Shown here: positions 1-12,800 of the stretch, in pieces
Numbering within the stretch: the first letter of the stretch is position 1
How the letters are laid out: each line of letters begins with the position of its first letter
Position numbers and translations under genes: made by a program
The notes under the pieces: model-generated
The model's database searches: none
The model's input: only the letters and a program-made list of their open reading frames with translations
What the model was told of the DNA's origin: nothing
NCBI RefSeq assembly: GCF_020360975.1
Contig: NW_025408676.1
Span: 682,001-746,000 of the forward strand
Direction of reading: 5' to 3'
DNA length: 64,000 nt
From: Hirsutella rhossiliensis
Lineage: Eukaryota > Ascomycota > Sordariomycetes > Hypocreales > Ophiocordycipitaceae

Positions 1-3000
1 CTAATTATAGCCTAAAAAAAGGTCTAGGAGGGAAAGGATCTTATATATTAAGAAGTAGTCGCTAAACTCGTCTATATTCGGCGGTAGGTTCGTATCTCTT
101 ATTATAACAGCATTTACACGCGTAGCGGAATTAATTAGGCGTAGTCCTCCGTCTTTCTTTACTACTAGGAAAAAGGGGTTCCTATAGGGCCCGTGCCCTT
201 CTTTAAGGACTCCTATTTCTAGTCTAATTTTAAGGATATTAATAACTTTCTACTCTATCGCTTTTAGGATCGGGATTAAGGCTACTTACTATACCTTATA
301 TTCTATTATCTTAATAACCTATAGTAGGGCTATAGCTAGGTCGACTCTGCCTCTTTCTATAAAGTCCTAGGATAACGCTACTTCCCTATTAAATAGAATA
401 CTATCGAAGATCCGGATTTCTGCCTCTATAAGAAAGCCCTTAAATTATTCGTAGATTACTTTAAGTCTTTCTTACGTTAGCCGCTTTCCTTTCCGTATAC
501 TTAAGAATTTTCCTATTAAGTGTTCTAAGTAGGGTCTAGGCTATATCTTATCTTTAACGGTGTTCTATTTAGTCTTCTTTTAGTTAGGGTCCCCTTCCGG
601 CGTCGAGCCGTCTAATAAAGCATCGTTAATAGGGTTAATCTTATCTGCTTTTCTTTTAAAGAGAGTATTAACTCTTAGATTATATAATCTAATAGGTCGT
701 TTCCTCCCTATTTTAACTTTAACTTTCTAGATCTTTCGGAACTTCTTTCTAGCTTTAATAATGTTTTTCTTAAATTCTCCTATAGCCTCTATAACTATAA
801 CTTTAATAATCTCTTCTACTATCTTAGATCCAATAGCTAGAATCGCCTTATCTCCTTCGTCTATAATTAATTGCTATTGTACTAGTGCTATTAAGGGCTC
901 GTTTACGCTAGCGTAGGCTAGGTTAGGGACTTAGTTAGCACCCCCTCTATAACTAAGGATCTTACCTCCCGGTAAGAGAATCTCGGCCATCTAGGTGTCT
1001 GTAAGGGTTTCTCTCCGTAATTATTAGGTAGCTCCTAGGTTATCTTCTTCGACTTCTATTACCGAAGCCTAAAAAAAATTTCTTAGGAGCTAGGTAGCTG
1101 TTTCCTATATAGCCTCCTTAAGCTTTAGTCTTTCGTATACGTCTTTATTAACTATTAAGGTCGTAGCCTAAAAGGATTTTACTATATCGACCTCGTCCGG
1201 AAGCTCCTATCTAATAGCTCCTACCGCTAGCGTAACTACCCGGATAGTGCCGATCTAATATTTAACTTATATATCCCCGTTCCTTAGGGAATAATTAAAT
1301 AATATATACGCGGCTCTAATAAATAGCATGCCTAGGATAAAGGGGACTAAGACTCCGTCTAGCGTAATATAAAGATAGATTAGTATCTAGGCCGTTCCTA
1401 GATAGAGATTAGTCTCTACCTCCCTAACTATATCTATAAGGGACCCGGTATACGCCGTTATTAATACTCTTATCGGTAGGATTTTAAGCCCGTATACGTT
1501 TATATATCTTTTAGCAATAAGGTTTCCTTTAGACCCGGTATCGATTAGGGCGCTTAGAACTTTAGCTTTCTAGCTACCGAGCTATACTTAAATGCGGGGT
1601 AGGTCTTATATATACTTAAGCGAGCGGAAAGGTATAAGGACCGTGTTTATGCGTATTATAGGAATCGCTATAAGGTCCTCTAGAGTTATCTCCTAGTATC
1701 TTATCGAGAGTGCTGCTTCCTATATAATAAATTCGTCTTTCTCCGGTCTTATTGCCTCTAGAGTTTATTAATTAGATAGTCCTTAGGCTAGTTATATTAC
1801 GCTAATTATATTAGTTATAAACCTAACTTCCTTTAGTGCTTATTAGACTTCGAGGCACTTATAATCCGATTCTTTATAAGTAGGGCAAGTAAGCTTAATC
1901 GGTTCGACCTAGCATTCTTCGTCCTATTCTTCGACTTATATTAAAGCTACCGCGAGTTTTCCTTATAGATATTCGAGGAGGAGTAAACTACTCTCTATAT
2001 TATTTTCGGCTACTTTTATAACCGTTATCGTAGCTCTATAGGGTCTTACATTGCTCTCTACTTTCTCTAGGGTCTAGAATTTAGTGTTTTCTATACCTTA
2101 GGCTATATCTACGCATCTCGTGCTAAGTCTCTCGCCTAGTTAAGGAATAAAGTCGATTAGGTAATTTAAAGGGATCGGGATTCTTTTATATATAATTTCT
2201 CCGACGATTTTATCCGTAAGTCTATCGAACTTCTTATCTAAATCTACTCTATATCTATAGTATATAGGGATAATCTTTAGGCTAGTTTTTACTATTCTCG
2301 TTATCTCGATTTCCTCTACGTCCTCTTCGACTCTTTATCTTTTCCCCTCGTAGGCATTAATCCCTATCGTAGTCGCATAGATTATCTAATTATATATATC
2401 GCTTTATTATATATTATCCGTGATTATAATAACCGATGTCCTTCCTACTTCTTTTCTTATATCGCTTGCTTCTAGATTCCTTAGCTTCTACTTATACGGG
2501 CTTCCGTATCTCTAGAACTAGTCTAGGAAACCGGATTCTCTTTTACTAGTAGCCTAATTCGGGTAAGATAGTATAACCGTAGCTTTAACCTATTTTATAA
2601 GTAGTAATATAAAGGAGTCTAGCTACGTATCTGCCTAGTATACGATAAGCCTTTAAATGCATATACCTATTTAAGAAAACCTATTAGTAAGCACCGGGGG
2701 AATTACGCTTCCGTTATCTTTTCTTCTAAGGTAAAGAGTCCCGTTTACTACTTTATATATTATAAATCCGATCTTATAGTCCTAAGAGTATACCTTGCAC
2801 TTATCGGGGTAGTATCCTTCTTTACCGTAATAGAAGTATCTCCTAGGCCGGTTAAAAGCATTAACCTAAAGCTGCGTATATTAATTAGATAGGTAGTAAA
2901 ATCCGATAGTATTTACGCTACCTCCTCGTCTACGACTTAAAGAGTAGCCTCTACTACTAATACGTCTCTATTCCCTATTAAGCTAGTTAAACGTCTACTC

Positions 3001-4860
3001 TTACTAGCGAGTAAGGTTAATCTTTATATCTTTAAAGGCTTTTATTAGGTCTAAGATCTCCTTTACGGGCTATCTAGGTTTCTTATCTATTTTCTTTAGC
3101 TCTTTAGGAAGTTTTTCTTCGCCCTCGTCGGATTCGGCTTCCTCTATTACTTCGTTAATTTCCCTAAAGAGCTAGTCTTTCTTTAGGTTCTTAAGCTTCT
3201 AATTATAGACTTTAGATACTATATCTCGTCGCTTAACGTCCTAGCGAGGTACTAAATAATTATTAATTATATAGATAAGGCTTTTATATAGGAGTTTTAA
3301 GATAACTTTAGATATCTTCCCGTTTTTCTTTATAACGTTAATAATAAGCTCCTTCGGCATTACACGGTAGATAAAGTATAACTAAACTATAGATTCTTCC
3401 TAGCCGTCGGGTTATGCCTTACGCTATAGGTACGAGTAGAGACTAAGCTATTCTATAACTTCCGTAATAGTCTTAGGCTTTTTAGTATTATAATAGTCTA
3501 AGCGGTCGTTAGCAGTTTCTAGTTATTTAATGTTATATACGTAGTAGTATTAGAGGAGTCTCTTTTTCGCTTCTTCCTAGGTAAGTCCGTCTATAAGAAT
3601 TTTAATAGTAGGGGCTTATATAGAGGAGATATAGACTTCGAGCTAGTCTATTTTATCCTTATTATAGATACGGTTAACGCGTATCTCCCGTTCGAACTTC
3701 TTAAGGAATTTAGTTACGTTTTTACCGTTAAATTTTCCGATAGGTAGGAGTCGTAGTTAGCGGAGTCTTCCTACGAGGTTATCTTAGCTTCTAGCGAGTA
3801 TATCCCTAAGTTTATTAGCAATCTTATTAATATCTACCTTAATTTTCTTTATATCGCTAGTAGTAGGATTAGATAATCCTTCTTAACGGCTAGTATTTCT
3901 AGATATAGTATGCCCGTAGATTGCGAGGTTGCGAAATTTAGAGTTGGAGTTTTCGGAGTTAAAGGATATCTTATTATAACTATCTTATTGCTTGCTTTCT
4001 TATCTATTAGCGGGAGGTAGACGTTCTCTATAAGCTACCGCGTAGAGGAGAGCTAAGGTTAAGGTTATTAGGGTGTCCCTCGTTAGTACCTATATTAGTA
4101 TTATTAGTATATATATAAGTAAGAGGTCTCGGTAGGGTTCTAGAACGGTCTAGATTACGCTATCGTCGTTATTTATGTCTTTTAAAGCATTATATAAGGA
4201 TTATAGTTTCTTAACCGAGTCGCTAGTATTAGGGGTCGTAGGGCTAATAATAGGAGCTCGGGGTTTTTTAGTATTAGCTTATTGCTTTTCCTTTACTACT
4301 AGTAAAGGCATTATCTAATTATTTGTTTCCCGGTAAGTCTATCGCCTTATTAGGTCCCTAACTCTAGCTATTAAGGTAGTTGCTGCTTTAATTATTAAAT
4401 CCCTAGATTTTATTTTTTCTAAATAGTACCGTCGTCCTCTAGGTATTCTCGGCTTCGTAAAGCTACTCGTCGCCGTGTAAATAGAACGGAATAACGAGTT
4501 TACGCCCTAGAGACTAGTTTTAACGGGGACGAGGGCATATACCTAAAGCACGCGTAGTACGTAGCAAAGGATTAGCAGAGCAATTAACTACGCAATTATC
4601 TAATTACTTAGTCTATATATAGCTCTATAGGCTTTAGGTTATAAATGCGAGTCTTAGAGATTTCTTTACTCTATGCCTCTTCGTTTCTACTAAAGTCGCG
4701 TAACTAGCGGCATCTACTTTAAAGGGGAAAAATAAAAATTTAAATTAACTATAATTAAGGATAATGCCTAATTAGATAATCGAGGTCTTTATAACGCCTT
4801 TAAGTATACTTAGAAGAAAGTTAGAGGGGGGTGCTAGGGTCTTATCCCTCTAACGGGCTG
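1..4860 (-). mobile_element. RIP-degraded Ty3/Gypsy retrotransposon, truncated by window edge
   Basis: This is a minus-strand Gypsy-type LTR retrotransposon whose 3' half lies outside the window. Reading the minus strand from right to left, a gag region occupies roughly 4,400-2,700. It ends with a zinc-knuckle remnant near 2,790-2,840 (YYGKEGYYPDKC, the first Cys and the His altered). An aspartic protease with an intact DTGS motif lies at about 1,531-1,545. A reverse-transcriptase start lies at 1-240 (INSATRVNAVIIRDTNLPP followed by LLDLFLGYN). Stop codons are frequent and almost all are TAG or TAA where CAG, CAA or TGG is expected; CpA and TpG are nearly absent, as RIP would leave. The right boundary is set only by loss of the gag-like reading and the start of a different element, so it is approximate. 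No LTR pair can be seen. Confidence 0.8.
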
Positions 4861-4890
4861 ATGTCTATAGGGGTGTGATCTTGCCCGTTA
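4851..4890. repeat. Perfect 8-bp inverted repeat at Gypsy/LINE junction
   Basis: The arms TAACGGGC (4,851-4,858) and GCCCGTTA (4,883-4,890) are perfect reverse complements around a 24-base loop. The loop keeps several TG dinucleotides, unlike the RIP-converted DNA on both sides. It sits where the Gypsy remnant ends and the LINE begins, so it may be part of an LTR end or an insertion footprint. Its role is not known. Confidence 0.45.
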
Positions 4891-7800
4891 AAGTAATAAG
4901 GGAGGCTATAAGGGTAAAGAGGAAGTATAAGTAAGAAAGGAGTAAGGCGAATTAAGAAGACCTATATAAGGCGTCTATAGCTTAAAAGTAAACTACTTAT
5001 AAGGCGAGGAGGGCTTATTAGCGCGAGTTCTTAGAGGAATTTAGCGCTAATAATACTAAGCTCTAGAATATAAAGAGGTAGGCTAGACTCTATAGTAAGC
5101 TACTACTAAAACCGACCTATATCCCGCTACTAGTTAAGAAAGGTAAGGACCGACTAACGGAAACCTTTAAAGGGAAGGCCTAGATATTAGCTACTAAGTT
5201 CTTCTTATTAAAGGCTAGTATAACTTAAGGGCTACCTTAGCCTATAGCTAAGGCGACCCTTATAGTTAACTAATAGATCTAGCTAGCTAATATTATAGCG
5301 GCGCTAGGTAAGATAGTAAGCTAGAAAGTAGTAGGTTTAAATAGCGTCCCCTTTAAGTTTATTAAGAAGTATAGCCTAGCCTTAATCTAGTAACTAGCTA
5401 TAATCTTTAATGCCTATACCTAACTCTTATATTTCCTAGGTCGGTTTTATAGCGTAAATATAGTATCTAAAGGTATATAAGCAAAAGCGGAATTTTAGGA
5501 AATTAAGGAATCACGTAAGACTACGTAATAGAGGGGAAGAAGGAGTATAAGGTAGGATTTTTAACGGAATTTATTAGTAGTATATTAGTATATAGAAGAG
5601 GTGTTAAAGTTAATAATTCTCTATCTATCTACTAGCGGACATGCTATCTTATATAGATAATTATAGCTAAACGGAAGAACCTTTCGGGACTAGATTTAGG
5701 CTGCCGTATAGCCCTAAGACTAGGGAATTCCGTGATACCTCGAGTAAATCTAGAAGTGTCTTGGTTCTACTAATATTCGTGTTTAGAGGAGGTTGGTCGT
5801 GCCGGTGTTCTTAAGAGGTCTTAGCTAGCATTCTAAGCTAGCTCTGTTCCTTCGATTCCCGATTATATAATAACCGGTAACCCGTTTAATATATAATAAC
5901 ATGCAAAATAACGAGCGATTCTTGCTCTATAGGATGAGATTTTGTCTATAATTAATATACTACTTATTAGCTTATATAATCGGGAGAGTATATTATAGCT
6001 GCTTTATTTATAGTAGGAACACCGTTCCTTATATAGTAGTTATTTAAAAGCTAGGTAAGAAGCTGGAAGCTTACTATATAGTAAGGGGATAGAGACTAAT
6101 TTCCCTCTTACCTATAATAAGAAAAGTACTTAAGTAGATACTAGCTTAAAGGATTATAAGAGTAATAGAGGTAAATAGTATCTTATTAAATAGATAAATA
6201 AGGAATAAGAGGGAACGCTTTATAAAGGCAGCGATCTTATTAGTAATAAAATTAATATACGCGACTTAGGCCTAGAAGGGTATTATATCGTTCCTATAGC
6301 TAGATATTAAGGGCGTATTTAATATAGTTAACTATAATAAGTTTATAAAGGAACTAAAGCTTAAGGGATACCTTAGATAGCTTATAAGCTTAATATAAAG
6401 CTTTATAAGTAATAGAAGATTAACCCTTTACTTTAATAAAAGGACTTTAAAGCTAACTTAAGTACTAATAAGAGTCCTTTAAGGCTCCCCCTTATCCTTA
6501 ACCCTATTTCTATACTATATAACCCCTTTATATAAGAGGCTTAGTATAATATATAGTATTTATACTATTAGCTTTACTAATAATATAAATATAGTTAGTA
6601 TTAAACCTAACGAGGCTACTATAGTAGTATGCTTAAAGGAAGCCTAGAAGGTATATATAGAGTAAGTGACTAAGTTCGTAGTTACTTTTAAACCGTCGAA
6701 AAGTAAGTTAATATACTTTATATAAAGGAGATAAGTAATAACGACGCTGGTCTACCTTAAGACCGATATAGTAACTCTAGTCTAAGAGGCCCGCTTACTA
6801 AGGGTTTAAGTATACTAGAAACTATGTTAAAAGGCATACTTAAAATAGCTCTAAGCGAAGTTAAAGCGCTAGACTATAGCCTTAACTAAGTTCACGGCGT
6901 TTATATAGGGCTATACCTTACTACGCGCTAAGGAAGTCTATAGTAAGGTAATCTAGTCCCTAATCTCTTATACTATAGTTATATTTTATAAGATAATACT
7001 TATAAGAGAGAAACTATATAGGATTACGCGGAACTTAGTATAGGACTAGTTAGCTTACCTTTAGGTAGTAATAAGCGCCTACTACGCGACCTTAGTCTAT
7101 TAAGTTAAAGTAGAGGTATAGGTACCCTTAATTAACCTTTACTTAAACTAAAGAATAATAGATACCTTTTAAAGGCTAGAGAACTTAAAGCTCCTAGGCT
7201 AAATCTAACGTATATTTAACGCGGTCGTAGGTATACTTAAAAGGAAGCGATATTAAGGAGAGAGTAGGACCTTAGCGGCGCTACCTTTAAGTAGACCCCC
7301 CCTTATAAAGGAGATAAAAGGGGTCTAGGGCTAAATAGAATTAAACGACCTCTTAGATAAAGCTAAGTCGCTTAAAAGGCTAAATAAGGAATAGGCCGCT
7401 TAATAAAACGCTAGGGAAGACGCGATCTAATAATACTAAACTACCCTTTACCCCGCTAACTTCCTACTATAGTTTAATAAGGCGATAATACTAGACTATT
7501 ATAAGGGCCTCCTTAAGTATATTAGTATAGTAATTACTTAGATATATATAGGAAATATTAAGCTTAATAACTTCCTCTTTAACTAATAGGTCCTTAGTAT
7601 AGTCTCGCTAATATATACCTATAGATAAAAATAAGATACTATTTACTATATAATAATCGACTATCTATTAAGAGTAAAGGTAAGGGAGTGCTTTTTAATA
7701 AAGGCTTAAGATATAAGTAATATAAGAGCGGGCCTTTAAAGGAAAAGGATAGTAACGCCGCTAGTATAATAGTTCCTTTACTTAGGTAGGCTCTATTAGT

Positions 7801-8165
7801 TTAACCTAGCTTAGAGTCTATATATAGATATACTAGATAATAAAACTAAGGTCGCGCTAGAGATAAAGCGGCTTTAACTAAGACTACCCTAGCTAACTAC
7901 TTCCCTTACTAAGGCGATTTAGGAAGGGAGAGAACTTATAATAATAAGACTATAGCTTTAACTAAACTAAACCTAAACTAAGCGTAAACCCTACTAATTA
8001 AACTATAAACTAAATAAAACTAATATAACCTAACTAAACCGACCTTAATAGCTATAAAATAAGACCTACTACTAAAAGACTATAACTAAATAAGACTTAA
8101 CCTAGAACTAAACTAAGATAGAGCTAATAACTAGCCCCTTTAAACTATAACCTTAGCTTAACTTA
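4880..8165 (+). mobile_element. RIP-degraded LINE (Tad-like non-LTR retrotransposon), interrupted by a solo LTR
   Basis: The plus strand encodes a non-LTR reverse transcriptase in two blocks. The first (about 4,900-5,465) reads through YKARRAYWRELLEEF-like sequence with RIP stops and ends at the solo LTR. The second resumes at 6,034 with the thumb and palm segments: LDIKGVFNIVNYNKF near 6,300, then GSPLSLTLFLYYITPLYKRL near 6,490-6,550, then FTNN near 6,577-6,590. FTNN stands where this family has F-A/V-D-D, a change explained by G-to-A conversion of both Asp codons. An RNase-H-like tail continues to about 7,700. No ORF1 is recognisable, so the copy is probably 5'-truncated. Both ends are approximate. 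Confidence 0.72.
5466..6033 (-). mobile_element. Solo LTR of the Copia-1 family
   Basis: The 568 bases are the reverse complement of the 569-bp LTRs at 9,282 and 14,447, with differences of the RIP type (C to T and G to A). It is flanked by the perfect 5-bp direct repeat TAGTA at 5,461-5,465 and 6,034-6,038. No internal retrotransposon sequence is attached, so the copy was reduced by LTR-LTR recombination. It interrupts the LINE reverse transcriptase, whose reading resumes on the far side. Confidence 0.92.
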
Positions 8166-9183
8166 TCGATAGTAATATTTACTTTATTATTATAGTAGGA
8201 ATAATAAGACCCCCCTAAGGTAATACGTAAGGTATAAAAGGGAGTAACCTAAGGCTTATAAGGAGTATAAGGACTACTACTATTATAAGAAGCCTAATAA
8301 TAACTAGTTAGGCCCGACCTTAAACCTAAACTAAAGCTAGCTTAAATAGCTAGCTTATAAGATAGAGTAATAACTATAAGGGCTTTTGCCCTATATAGGC
8401 CTAGACTAGGGTCTAGGCTAAGTCTATATATAAGCGGCCTCTATGCTTATATAGGCTAGGCCCGTACTTCTCTTCCTTTTCCCCCTTATAAATTATTAAC
8501 CTTCTTTTAATAGACCGTACCTAAGCCTACGCCTCTACCTACTCTATAATAATAACTAAGGTCTATACTAAGGTAAGACCTATACTAGCAGCGGTATAAA
8601 AGCGTTTACTATAGCCTATACTATAACCCTAGATCTAATTAAGGTTAAGACTAATAATAATCTTAGCTAGGACTAAACCGAGATAGCTATAAAGACGCTA
8701 TTAAATAAAGTTAAGAGCGCTAGTAGGATCGGTAGGCAATATAAGATAGGGACGCTTTAAGGTAGGCTTAGCGCTAAGAGAACTACCGGGCTATAGCTCG
8801 GCGTTAAAACTAATAAAAGGAGATATAGTAAGCTCCTAAGCTAGCTTTATAACGACCGCGGGCATAGTAATAATAGTAGACTCCTTAGCCTTAGCCTTAG
8901 ATAGGGCCTTAAGCGTAGTAGCCGCCTTACCTTTACCTTTACCCTTCTCTTTATTAAAAGGGACTAGGGCTAGACTAGGCTTAATAAGATTAAAACCACT
9001 ATCCTTACTATTAAGGCCGTCGCTAGTAATAAAATAGAAATAGTTAGCGAGATCGTTAACTACTATAAGAGTCTTTTAAGTAACTAAGAGCGACTTAGGC
9101 CCGACCTAAGCTAAGGTCTTAATAGTATCGCTAAACTTACTTAGGTGCTTTTCTAAGGACTTATATATATAATAAGTTATTAA
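8166..9183 (-). mobile_element. Unclassified RIP-degraded repeat fragment
   Basis: This AT-rich stretch lies between the LINE tail and Copia-2. On the minus strand a reading frame with few frame changes runs from about 9,150 to 8,690 and includes a Lys/Gly-rich patch (FNKEKGKGKGKAATTLKAL) near 8,900. I do not recognise a family. Its left part (about 8,378-8,575) is shared in inverted orientation with 21,515-21,725. It is flanked by other elements, so its true limits cannot be set. Confidence 0.45.
8378..8575 (-). repeat. Left copy of a ~200-bp inverted repeat
   Basis: The reverse complement of this stretch matches 21,515-21,725 closely, including runs such as GGTTAATAATTTATAAGGGG and GAGGCCGCTTATATATAGAC. 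Differences are mainly C/T and G/A. The two copies face each other across Copia-2 and its nested element. They may be the ends or tails of one repeat family. Confidence 0.7.
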
Positions 9184-9281
9184 AAGGTATAAGCAATAAG
9201 CGTAGAATCGGGTAATCGATAACGTAAGCGGAAAGATCGGTCGAAGAAGTATAGGGTAGGATTTCGTCCGGAGTTTATAAC
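9184..9281 (-). repeat. Copia-2 3' LTR, first part
   Basis: These 98 bases match the beginning (on the plus strand) of the intact LTR at 20,360 and stop at ATAAC (9,277-9,281), where Copia-1 inserted. The LTR continues at 15,021. Together the two parts total 691 bp, exactly the length of the uninterrupted copy. Confidence 0.88.
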
Positions 9282-9850
9282 TATAAGGAACGGTGTTCCT
9301 ACTATAAATAAAGCAGCTATAATATACTCTCCCGATTATATAAGCTAATAAGTAGTATATTAATTATAGACAAAATCTCATCTTATAGAGCAAGAATCGC
9401 TCGTCATTTTGCATGTTATTATGCATTAAACGGGTTGCCGGTTATCGTATAATCGGGAATCGAAGGAACAGAGCTAGCTTGGAATGCTAGCTAAGACCTC
9501 TTAAGAACACCGGCACGACCAACCTCCTTTAAACACGAATATCAGTGGAACCAAGACACTTCCAGATTCACTCGAGGTATCACGGAATTTCTCAGTCTTA
9601 GGGCTATACGGCAGCCTAAATCTGGTCCCGAAAGGTTCTTCCGTTCAGCTACAATTGTCTATATAAGACAGCATGTCCGCTGGTAGATAGATAGAGAATC
9701 ATTTAACTTCAACACCTCTTCCACACACCAATACACTACCAATAAATTCCGTTGAAAATCCTACCTTATACTCCTTCTTCCCCTCTATCACGTAGTCTTA
9801 CGTGATTCCTTGATTTCCCAAAATTCCGCTTTTGCTCATATACCTTTAGA
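9282..9850 (+). repeat. Copia-1 5' LTR (569 bp)
   Basis: It begins TATAAGGAACGG and ends ACCTTTAGA. The other LTR begins TGTAAGGAACGG, so the terminal TG has become TA here. About six differences separate the two LTRs; all noted are transitions of the RIP type. Confidence 0.93.
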
Positions 9851-9865
9851 GGTTATAAGCCCGGC

Positions 9866-12800
9866 TTGCTCCTTTTAAGCCGGAAATCAACTACTTATAC
9901 CTTTGAAATTCCTCGTCGAAATATTCAATTAAAATTCCTTTCGAAATTCCCCGACTTCTTTTACCTTCCTACGCTCTTAAACTCCCGTCTAGACTTCTCG
10001 ATCCCTACGAACGAAATAATACCGAATTTATATAAAATGGGTGGATAGAAAGAATACGAATTTACTAGACTTAAGGGAAATTTAAATTATACCTTATAGA
10101 CTACGAGGATAGAAGCTATCCTTATAAAAGAAAAGCTTATTGCTGCTCTAGAGCAAGCAAATTATATATAGACTACGGAGGCTTTATCTATAATATTCCT
10201 TCGAGTCGAAGATGGTCCCTTAATGCAAATTCGGCATCTAAAAATGCTAAAGAAGCGTGGGATGAGCTTAAAAGCTATATAATCCGTCGAACTTTTCGTC
10301 GAATTATCTGCTTATTAAGCAGCTCTTTAATCTTAGTCCCTCGGACTCTGATTTAGAGAAATACCTTTATAAGGTAAAGGAAATCTACGAGGATTTAAAA
10401 TCCCGTAATATAGAAATTCCAGAAGTTGTTCTTATAGCATGGATTCTTAATTACCTTAATAAGGAATTTAGAAGCTATATTATAAATATTACGCAGAGCC
10501 TTAGCATAATTCTACCGTTTACCCTCGAAACCCTTATAGCTAGTCTTTTAGACGAAGCTAGAAGAATAGAGGATATAGACGAATCTTCGGAGAAAGCCTT
10601 CCTAATACGAAGGAAGCCTTGAAATCCCATAGAAATTCTACGGATACTCCTTATTATAAGGAATGCAAAACCAGGGCATTTTATAGCAAATTGCTATAAA
10701 TTACACCCGAATAAGGCTCCTGCTTATTAGGTTTTAAATAAAGGAAAGAAGGACGATAGGACTCGAATTTCTAAGAAGAGAAAATCTTCTTCTTCTTCTT
10801 CTTCTAGGAAGAAATCCCCTTTTAGTAGCATTTCTACTACTAATAAAAGAAGGAAGGCTCGAATTACCGAGCTAGAGTCCGATTCGGAAGATAGTAATAA
10901 GGTCTTAAATATAGCTTCGCAAGAAGAAAATATAGACCTAGATATCGACCTTATAGACCTCTCTAGGCCCTGACCCTATGTATACGTCTAAGGATTTAGA
11001 GGTAATTTTAACCTCTATAATTACCCCTATAGCAGAAGCTAATAAAGACTCTCTTTAGGACCTCTAAAAGCCTCGATTCCTAGAATAAAGGAATTAGTCT
11101 TAAAGGCAAGAGAAGGAGGATTTCTAGTTATAAGAATAAAAGGATCTTTGATTTTATATATAATACCGAGCTACTAGGCATATAGTATCTAATAAGAATT
11201 TCCTTATTAACTATAAAGAAATTAAGTCTAAAGTTTGCTAGGTGAAAAGGTATATCCTTCGAGACTGCTTTTATATACCCGAATTAGGGGTAAATATACT
11301 ATCCTAATCTTATTTTAATAATACCTATACCTTAATAGGAGGAAATAAAGTCCTTTTATTAGATAATAAGGCTAAGGTCCTTACTAAAGGATTTCTTAGA
11401 AATAAATTATATTATATTCCTATAGAACCTTTATTAGAAAGCTAATCGATCCTTATTACGTCTTTAAAAGCAAAGGATATAGATTTTTATACTTAGCACT
11501 TACGCTTAGGCATATAAATAGTAGGGCTATTTTAGAAATATTAAAAGATATAATAAGGATATAAAAATGCCTCTAGAAGAGGAAAATAAAATAAGGCAGT
11601 GCGAAATATATATTAGAGCTAAAGCAACGAATAGGTTAATAAACAACCTCGTATAAGTCTTATTCCTATTTAGAAAAATAGTATTAGATATTTAGGGCCA
11701 ATTAAAGTGCCTACTTATAATAAATATCACTATTATATTTCTTTCCTAGACGTAGGAACCCGATATCTAGAAATATACCTTCTTCAAAAAAGGAGAAGTT
11801 TCTAGATAGGTTCCTAGAATTTAAAAATAGGGTAGAAAATAACCCTAAAAATACTAGGATTAGAGAAGCATTTTCTAATAATGCTAAAGAATTTATATAT
11901 AAAATAAAGCTCTATTGCATACTACCCTTCGAGACCTTAAATAAAATTAAGACCTTCGAAGCCTTATATATTATAAGAATAAAGACCCTAAAGATAAGCT
12001 AGATAATAGAGCTTTTAAGGGAATAATAGTAGGCTATTTAGAAAATGCATATAAAATCTAGGATTTTTCTAAGAGAAAGATTACTATCTCTAGAGATATT
12101 ACTATACTAGAAAATAAATTTATAAAAAATCTAGAAATCTCTAGTAGTAATAATACCTTTGATTTTAATTCTATTCCGAATAAAGATAAGCTAGAAAGCT
12201 ATATCCCTATAGAGGAAGCTACTAGAGAACCTAGAGATAAAAGTCCTCGCCCTCTATGTAAGAAGAGTCTCTAAATAACGATCCTATTCCTACTACTAGT
12301 AAAATAGTAGTAGAATTACCTAAGAAGCCGGAAGGGTTCGATTCTAACTATATCGAATACCCTAACGTTAATTTATTTCTAAACTGCGATTTTACAGAGT
12401 TAATTCTAGCTAGTATAGAAAATCAGGATCTAAAAATTCCAAAGACCTATAAACAGGCAATAAATAGCCCTGAAATAGCATTTTGGAAAGATGCTATAAT
12501 TAAGGAGATTATCCAGCTAATTAAATATAAAACTTAGGAATTTTCCTACCTCCCTAGGGATAGGGAGGCTATAGGAGGCCGCTGGGTCTATACTATTAAA
12601 AAGGATAGTTAAAATAATATAATAAAATATAAAGCCCGTTTCGTAATACAGGGATTTAAGCAGATCTATAGCTTAGATTTCCTAGATACCTTCTCGACTA
12701 CGGCTAGACCCGAATCTATTAGAATTCTGCTTATTTTAGCTATTATCTACGAATTCGAAGCTTTGCAAATAGATATAACAAATGCATTTGTACATGCCGA

